This document shows, one piece after another, positions 57,486-64,000 of a DNA stretch of 64,000 nucleotides (its first letter is position 1; each line of letters begins with the position of its first letter). The DNA lies in assembly GCF_003432385.1 (NCBI RefSeq), contig NZ_CP031841.1, forward strand, positions 4,513,501-4,577,500, read 5' to 3'. Made by a program: the position numbers and the translations under genes. Under the pieces are notes generated by a model. It was not told where the DNA came from. It did not search any database and was given only the letters and a program-made list of their open reading frames with translations. The DNA comes from Breoghania sp. L-A4. GTDB lineage: Bacteria > Pseudomonadota > Alphaproteobacteria > Rhizobiales > Stappiaceae.

Positions 57486-58804
57486 GCGGTCAGATCGAAA
57501 GCTGGGGGCGCGTCCGGCGGTATGACCACGACGTCCGGGTCCTGTCGACATATGAACTCGACGAGACGCTGTTGCCAGCCATCTCCGGGTCGGGAAAAAG
57601 CTTGCTGGCGCACGGCATGGGCCGGTCCTACGGCGACGTCGCTTTGAACCAGAACAACCATCTGCTGCTGACGAAGCAGCTCGATTTCCTGATCGACGCG
57701 GACTGGAATACCGGGCGCATCGTCGCCGGGACCGGTCTAACGCTGAAAGCCCTGCACGCACTCTCCGTCCCGCGCGGCTGGATCTCGGCAGTCGTTCCCG
57801 GAACCGCGTTCGCCTCGCTGGGCGGCTGTGTCGCCAATGATGTGCATGGAAAGAACCACCCGGACGCGGGCAGCTTCGGGGCGCATGTAATCCGCCTGCA
57901 ACTCAGGCGCTCCTCCGGCGAGGCGCTGGTCTGCGATCGCGACAAGAACCGGCAGCTGTTTGCCCTGACGCTTGGCGGCCTCGGACTGACGGGACTGATC
58001 GAATGGGTCGAGCTGCAGCTGGCCCCCTGCGCGTCGCCCCTCATGGAGGAGGAGAGATTGGCCGTCACCGCTCTGCCCGAGCTCTTTTCCTTGTTCCGCG
58101 ACAGCCCCGGCTGGCCGCACAAGGTTGCGTGGATCGACGGGCTGGTCGACGCGATGCCCGGCTTCCGGGGCGTGTTTTCGCGCGCCCGCCCAACATCGCC
58201 AGCGCAACCGGGAGCAAGCTCACCGAGCAGACCCGTGCTGGCACCCGCCGGCACTCCGGGCGGGCTGATCAACCGGTTCAGTCTTTCGGCCTTCAACAGG
58301 CTGCAATTTCACTTGGCGCAACGCGGCCCGCGATCCGTGCGCCCCTATCAGGACATCCTTCATCCGCTGGATCGTGTCACGCATTGGAACAGGCTCTATG
58401 GGCGATGCGGGTTCTTTCAGTATCAGGCGCTGGTTCCGGCGGAGGATGCGGTGGCTGACCTGCTTAATCTCGTCTTTGCGGGCACCCAACGGCCGACGCT
58501 CGCGGTTCTTAAGCTGCACGGAGAGACAGGATCGCCCGGCCTGATGTCGTTCTGCCGCGAGGGCGCGAGCCTCGCGCTGGATTTCGCGAACCGCGGACCC
58601 GGCACGCTGCGGCTGCTGGACGCTCTTGATGCTATTGTCCTCCGTCACGGCGGCCGCGTGTATCCGGCCAAGGACGGGCGCATGCCGGCCCGGGCGTTCC
58701 AGCGGTTCTTTCCGCGGTGGGTTGAGCTTCAGGCCGGGCGCGATCCCGCCTTTTCATCCTCCTTCTGGCGGCGTGTCGCCGGCAACGCAGGCGCCCTTCG
58801 ATGA
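57482..58804 (+). CDS. Decaprenylphosphoryl-beta-D-ribose oxidase-like FAD enzyme (DprE1-like)
   Basis: A 440-residue FAD-linked oxidase of the vanillyl-alcohol oxidase fold. FAD-binding residues are in KSLLAHGMGRSYGDVALNQN and in VPGTAFASLGGCVANDVHGK followed by NHPDAGSFGAHV, both hallmarks of DprE1. It oxidises C2 of decaprenyl-phospho-ribose to the keto form. It starts at a TTG overlapping the UbiA stop (TTGA), and its stop overlaps the next gene's ATG, so the three are a tight operon. The Azorhizobium NoeO enzyme of Nod-factor arabinosylation is a related protein. Confidence 0.86.
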   Translation: MSGQIESWGRVRRYDHDVRVLSTYELDETLLPAISGSGKSLLAHGMGRSYGDVALNQNNHLLLTKQLDFLIDADWNTGRIVAGTGLTLKALHALSVPRGWISAVVPGTAFASLGGCVANDVHGKNHPDAGSFGAHVIRLQLRRSSGEALVCDRDKNRQLFALTLGGLGLTGLIEWVELQLAPCASPLMEEERLAVTALPELFSLFRDSPGWPHKVAWIDGLVDAMPGFRGVFSRARPTSPAQPGASSPSRPVLAPAGTPGGLINRFSLSAFNRLQFHLAQRGPRSVRPYQDILHPLDRVTHWNRLYGRCGFFQYQALVPAEDAVADLLNLVFAGTQRPTLAVLKLHGETGSPGLMSFCREGASLALDFANRGPGTLRLLDALDAIVLRHGGRVYPAKDGRMPARAFQRFFPRWVELQAGRDPAFSSSFWRRVAGNAGALR

Positions 58805-59550
58805 GCGGCGGCGAGAAGACACTCCTGATCATTGGCGCGACCTCGTCCATCGCCCTCGCCTATGCACGGCTCCGGGTCGCTGGCGGTCCTGTCCGGCTCA
58901 TCCTGTCCGGCAGAAATCCGGACCGTCTCGCATTGGTGGCAAAGGATCTCGGCACGCGGGGCGCGGTGTCGGTGGCATGTTACCCCGGCGACATCGGCAG
59001 TCCCGACGCGGTTCCGGCCCTGTTGACCGACATTCTGAGCCTTGAGGGTTCCATCGACGAAATCTTCATCGCCTGCGGCACGATGACCCCGAACGGCGCC
59101 GGCCTTTTGGAAATCGCGCACATGCTGCAGGTGAATTTGGTGGCGATGGCGCTCTGGGCCGAGGGCGGCGCCCGGGCCCTTGAACGCCAGGGCCACGGGC
59201 ACATTGTGATCATCGGATCGGTCGCGGGTGACCGCGGACGGACGTCCAACTCCTTGTATGGCGCGAGCAAAGCGGGACTCGAGCGCGTCGCCGAAGGGCT
59301 GAGCCTCCGCTTTCACCGCAACACCGAGCTTTGGTGCACCCTGGTCAAACCAGGCCTGGTCGACACGCCGATGACCCAGGCGATGAGCAAGGACGGTTCG
59401 TTGTGGTCCACGCCGGACGATGTCGCCCGATCCATCGTCGAGGCCGTCCGCAGTCAAAGGCCCGTCGCCTACGTCCCCGGCCGATGGCGGTGTATCATGC
59501 TCGTCGTCAGACATTTGCCCCGGACGGTGTTGAGCCGTCTGGGGCTTTGA
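58801..59550 (+). CDS. SDR, decaprenylphospho-2-keto-ribose reductase-like (DprE2-like)
   Basis: A 249-residue short-chain dehydrogenase. The nucleotide loop is IIGATSSIALAYARLRVAGG (the variant GATSSIA typical of DprE2), NAG is replaced by ACGTMTPNGA, and the catalytic YxxxK is intact (SLYGASKAGLERVAEGLSLR). It reduces the keto intermediate to decaprenyl-phospho-arabinose with NADH. The four-base ATGA overlap with the DprE1-like gene supports a shared two-step epimerisation. Confidence 0.88.
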   Translation: MSGGEKTLLIIGATSSIALAYARLRVAGGPVRLILSGRNPDRLALVAKDLGTRGAVSVACYPGDIGSPDAVPALLTDILSLEGSIDEIFIACGTMTPNGAGLLEIAHMLQVNLVAMALWAEGGARALERQGHGHIVIIGSVAGDRGRTSNSLYGASKAGLERVAEGLSLRFHRNTELWCTLVKPGLVDTPMTQAMSKDGSLWSTPDDVARSIVEAVRSQRPVAYVPGRWRCIMLVVRHLPRTVLSRLGL

Positions 59551-59559
59551 GGGGCGCTC

Positions 59560-60836
59560 GTGACAACAGCGCTTCAGGCATCTGCGGAGCATGCGGGCAT
59601 TCTTCTCGCCACAGGCATGGGCGCGCTCACAATGGGGCTGCAGATCCTCGTCTTGAGGCGCCTTGATCCTCAGCGTCTGGTCGGGGACGAGCAGGAATAC
59701 CGGAACACCGCCAATGGCCTGCCGGACCACGAGCGCTGGCTCCGCGTGCCGCTGTTCAGCCTGGTGCCCTGGGTGGCGGCGCGGCTGTGTCGCGGTGATC
59801 AGATCCGCACCTCCCGCTTGCTCATGGCGCTGATATCCGCGCTGACCGTCGGCCTCGCTGTCTGGTGCGCGCACCAGTCGGGGGACTCCCAGCCGCGTTT
59901 ACGGCGGGCCTGCTGCTCATTCTCTGCGCGGAACGGGCGATCCTGTCCATGCACCTGTGGCCCGATATCCTTCTGGGCTTCTGGCTGCTGCTGTTTTCCG
60001 TGATCCTGCAGCGGACGGGCACACCCGCCGACATAGTCTGTCTGGGGACAATCGCGGCGCTAGGCTTTGCCACCCGCGTGGATTTCGCGGCCTTGCCCCT
60101 GTTTGGCGCGGTCTATTGGATTGCGCAGGGCGCTGATCCCGTGACCGTGAGCGCCGGTGTCATCGGGCCGACTGTCGCGGTCGCCGCGCTGCTGAGCGTG
60201 GTCAACGGGAGACGCCATGGTATCTGGGCGCCGGACACGACGGTCCTGTTCAACCTGCGCGTGGCGGCAACGGAACTGCGCCACCCGCAGGCATCCACCG
60301 GCGCCCTCATGCGGATGACGGTCAAATCCCATGCCGACCGCCTGGGAAGCCGAGGTCCCGACACTGCTGCGGGAGCGCCCCTCGCCCCGCCGTGCCGCCG
60401 CGCCCGGCTCGTTCCCGGACTTTGGTTTCGGCGGCTGATCACCCTGACCGGCCAGGAGACATTTGTCCGCCACACGCTGATACAGATGTCTGCGGCCGGA
60501 TACGCGCCGATCGCGTCGCGCCTGGTCGCCCAGCTGATCGACACCAATCTCCGCCTGTGGTTTCCGGTCCTCTGCGGAGCGTTCGTTCTTTATGGTCGGC
60601 AGATGCCCGCGGCCACCGTCGCGCTGGTCGCGGTGATGATCGCGCTGCAGTCGCTCGTCCAGACCCGCAGCCGCTATCGCATGGCGGTCCTGCCCGTAAT
60701 CGCGGCAAATGTCGCTGCGGCTGCCTGGGGCGATGGATTGGCAGCGGCAAATGCTCAAGACATCGTCATGTCCGGGATTGTCATGGCGCTGCTGATCTGC
60801 GTCCCGCCCCGCCCGGAAGCAGATGCCGTCCCATGA
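59560..60836 (+). pseudogene. Polytopic membrane protein, GT-C glycosyltransferase-like, frameshifted
   Basis: Two frames (59560-60003 and 59865-60836) form one membrane protein of about 425 residues. The N-terminal segment is followed by RRLDPQRLVGDEQEYRNTAN, where GDExEY resembles the DE motif in the first periplasmic loop of ArnT-like GT-C enzymes. The break lies at the G run 59880-59884; one more G joins CAHQSG to GLPAAFTAGLLLILCAERAI. A stretch at about 60330-60430 also reads better in a shifted frame (PMPTAWEAEVPTLLRERPSP), so a second pair of indels is possible. It may transfer arabinose from the lipid carrier made by the upstream genes. Confidence 0.65.
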
Positions 60837-60876
60837 CGAGTTGCGCGTTTCGGCGTCTTTTCCGGGACTTTTACGA

Positions 60877-60938
60877 CAAAAAAACCCCAGCGGTTTTCAC
60901 CGTTGGGGGCTTTTTGATTGGGTTGCGGGGCAGGATTT
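60877..60938. repeat. Terminator plus tRNA-fMet 3' end (copy B)
   Basis: The sequence from ACAAAAAAACCCCAGCGG onward is nearly identical to copy A at 56107 for about 40 bases. It is followed by only 18 bases of the tRNA 3' end (GGTTGCGGGGCAGGATTT, 60921-60938), then diverges. On the minus strand this is a hairpin with a T tract. Copies A and B bracket the UbiA-DprE1-DprE2 locus almost exactly. Confidence 0.75.
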
Positions 60939-61020
60939 GGGTTATTTGTCCCGCGGCGTCGGGCGTGGCCCTTCTTGCGGGCCCCTGGGGAGGTCAAAAT
61001 TCTCGACCCGGCTCCCGAAC

Positions 61021-61057
61021 GACAAAACCCCGGCCATGGAGACCGGGGGTTTTGTCG
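61021..61057 (-). terminator. Terminator of the rRNA operon
   Basis: On the minus strand, directly after the tRNA CCA end, a hairpin of AAAACCCCCGGT and CCGGGGTTTT with a short loop ends in TTTTGTC. It is expected to end the rRNA/tRNA transcript and, because of its symmetry, may also work on the plus strand. Confidence 0.75.
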
Positions 61058-61060
61058 TTC

Positions 61061-61136
<76 letters not shown>

Positions 61137-61256
61137 GAAAGTCTTGTTTTCAGACGCAAAAAGCGCCGCAAGCATGGATTGCTTTGGCGCTTTGCTCCAC
61201 CCGGGAGTGTTTTGTGAGTGGAGGAATCGTTGAGAGGAATGTTGTGTGCTTTGCAG

Positions 61257-61372
61257 GCCTGGCAGTGTCCTACTCTCCCGCGTCTTAAGACGAAGTACCA
61301 TCGGCGCTGGGGAGTTTCACGGCCGAGTTCGGAATGGGATCGGGTGCAGGCTCCCCGCAATAGCCACCAGGC
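61257..61372 (-). rRNA. 5S ribosomal RNA
   Basis: A 116-base gene. The 5' and 3' ends GCCTGGTGGC and CTGCCAGGC pair, and the interior has CCCATTCCGAACTCGGCCGT and GGGAGAGTAGGACACTGCCA, typical of alphaproteobacterial 5S. It lies between the 23S gene and tRNA-fMet. Ends are placed by pairing of the terminal stem. Confidence 0.95.
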
Positions 61373-61552
61373 CGGCAAAGGACACAACTGTTCGAAGAAA
61401 CTGGAATTGGATACCGTCATCGCTTGGTTTCATCGCCGCCATATCGTTCTTCCGACACCACAGGTGTCGCAAGGCCGACCGGCCGCCGCGGCTGACGCCG
61501 CGCCCACCCGGAGGACAGCGCGCAAGCGCGGTGCGTCCGTGAGGGAGAAGAT

Positions 61553-61576
61553 TTCTCAGCGCTTTCGCGCTGAGAA
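61553..61576 (-). other. Processing-type stem in the 23S-5S spacer
   Basis: A perfect 10-bp stem (TTCTCAGCGC and GCGCTGAGAA) with a TTTC loop lies in the spacer 61373-61599. It is probably an rRNA processing or RNase III structure. The remaining spacer contains nothing else recognisable. Confidence 0.55.
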
Positions 61577-61599
61577 GATGGATATTGATTAATGAGAGT

Positions 61600-64000
<2,401 letters not shown>

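Overview
The window is GC-rich chromosomal DNA of an alphaproteobacterium, most likely Hyphomicrobiales (Rhizobiales). Three things point there: a complete rhizobial-type glycerol ABC transporter cluster (glpSTPQUV with glpD, glpK and glpR), many TRAP transporters, and an rRNA operon that ends 23S-5S-tRNA-fMet. The genus cannot be fixed from the sequence; a Stappia/Roseibium-like organism would fit but is a guess.

Layout. 1-3.5 kb: LysR regulator, TauE/SafE exporter, D-2-hydroxyacid dehydrogenase, and a divergent FCD-type GntR regulator with a TGTATACA palindrome between them. 3.5-13.9 kb: glycerol uptake and catabolism (glpD-S-T-P-Q-U-V then glpK on the minus strand, glpR divergent), with repeated AACGAAA half-sites between glpD and glpR. 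14-16.7 kb: FAD hydroxylase plus hydroxyquinol-type intradiol dioxygenase. 17-22.7 kb: sodium/solute symporter with its DUF4212 small subunit, divergent from an uncharacterised gene and an exonuclease-CBS-DUF294 fusion. 22.7-29.9 kb: sugar-acid module (GntR, DctPQM TRAP transporter, SMP-30 lactonase, IlvD/Edd dehydratase, RraA-like aldolase). 30-41 kb: LigAB extradiol dioxygenase, Tat-exported amidohydrolase and IclR, divergent from citryl-CoA-lyase-like, CoA-transferase, YciI and a second DctPQM set, then FMN reductase and LysR. 41-50.9 kb: sulfatase with a TAXI-TRAP transporter, an orphan TAXI protein, an SBP_bac_3 protein and a hybrid histidine kinase. 51-55.9 kb: a TetR-controlled detoxification-like block (cupin, two GSTs, amine oxidase, SDR genes). 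56-60.9 kb: a decaprenyl-phosphate-arabinose-type locus (UbiA, DprE1, DprE2, GT-C-like membrane protein) flanked by repeated terminator plus tRNA-fMet fragments. 61-64 kb: tRNA-fMet, 5S and most of the 23S rRNA on the minus strand.

Two signals stand out. (1) A shared palindrome CTATCT-N6-AGATAG lies at the tetR promoter and upstream of a GST gene, with a degenerate copy before the SDR gene, which defines a small local regulon. (2) At least seven frame breaks or length defects are each explained by loss of one G or C, mostly in short G/C runs, and they cluster at 51-61 kb. Either the assembly under-calls homopolymers or this region is decaying; the genes concerned are given at their conceptual full length.
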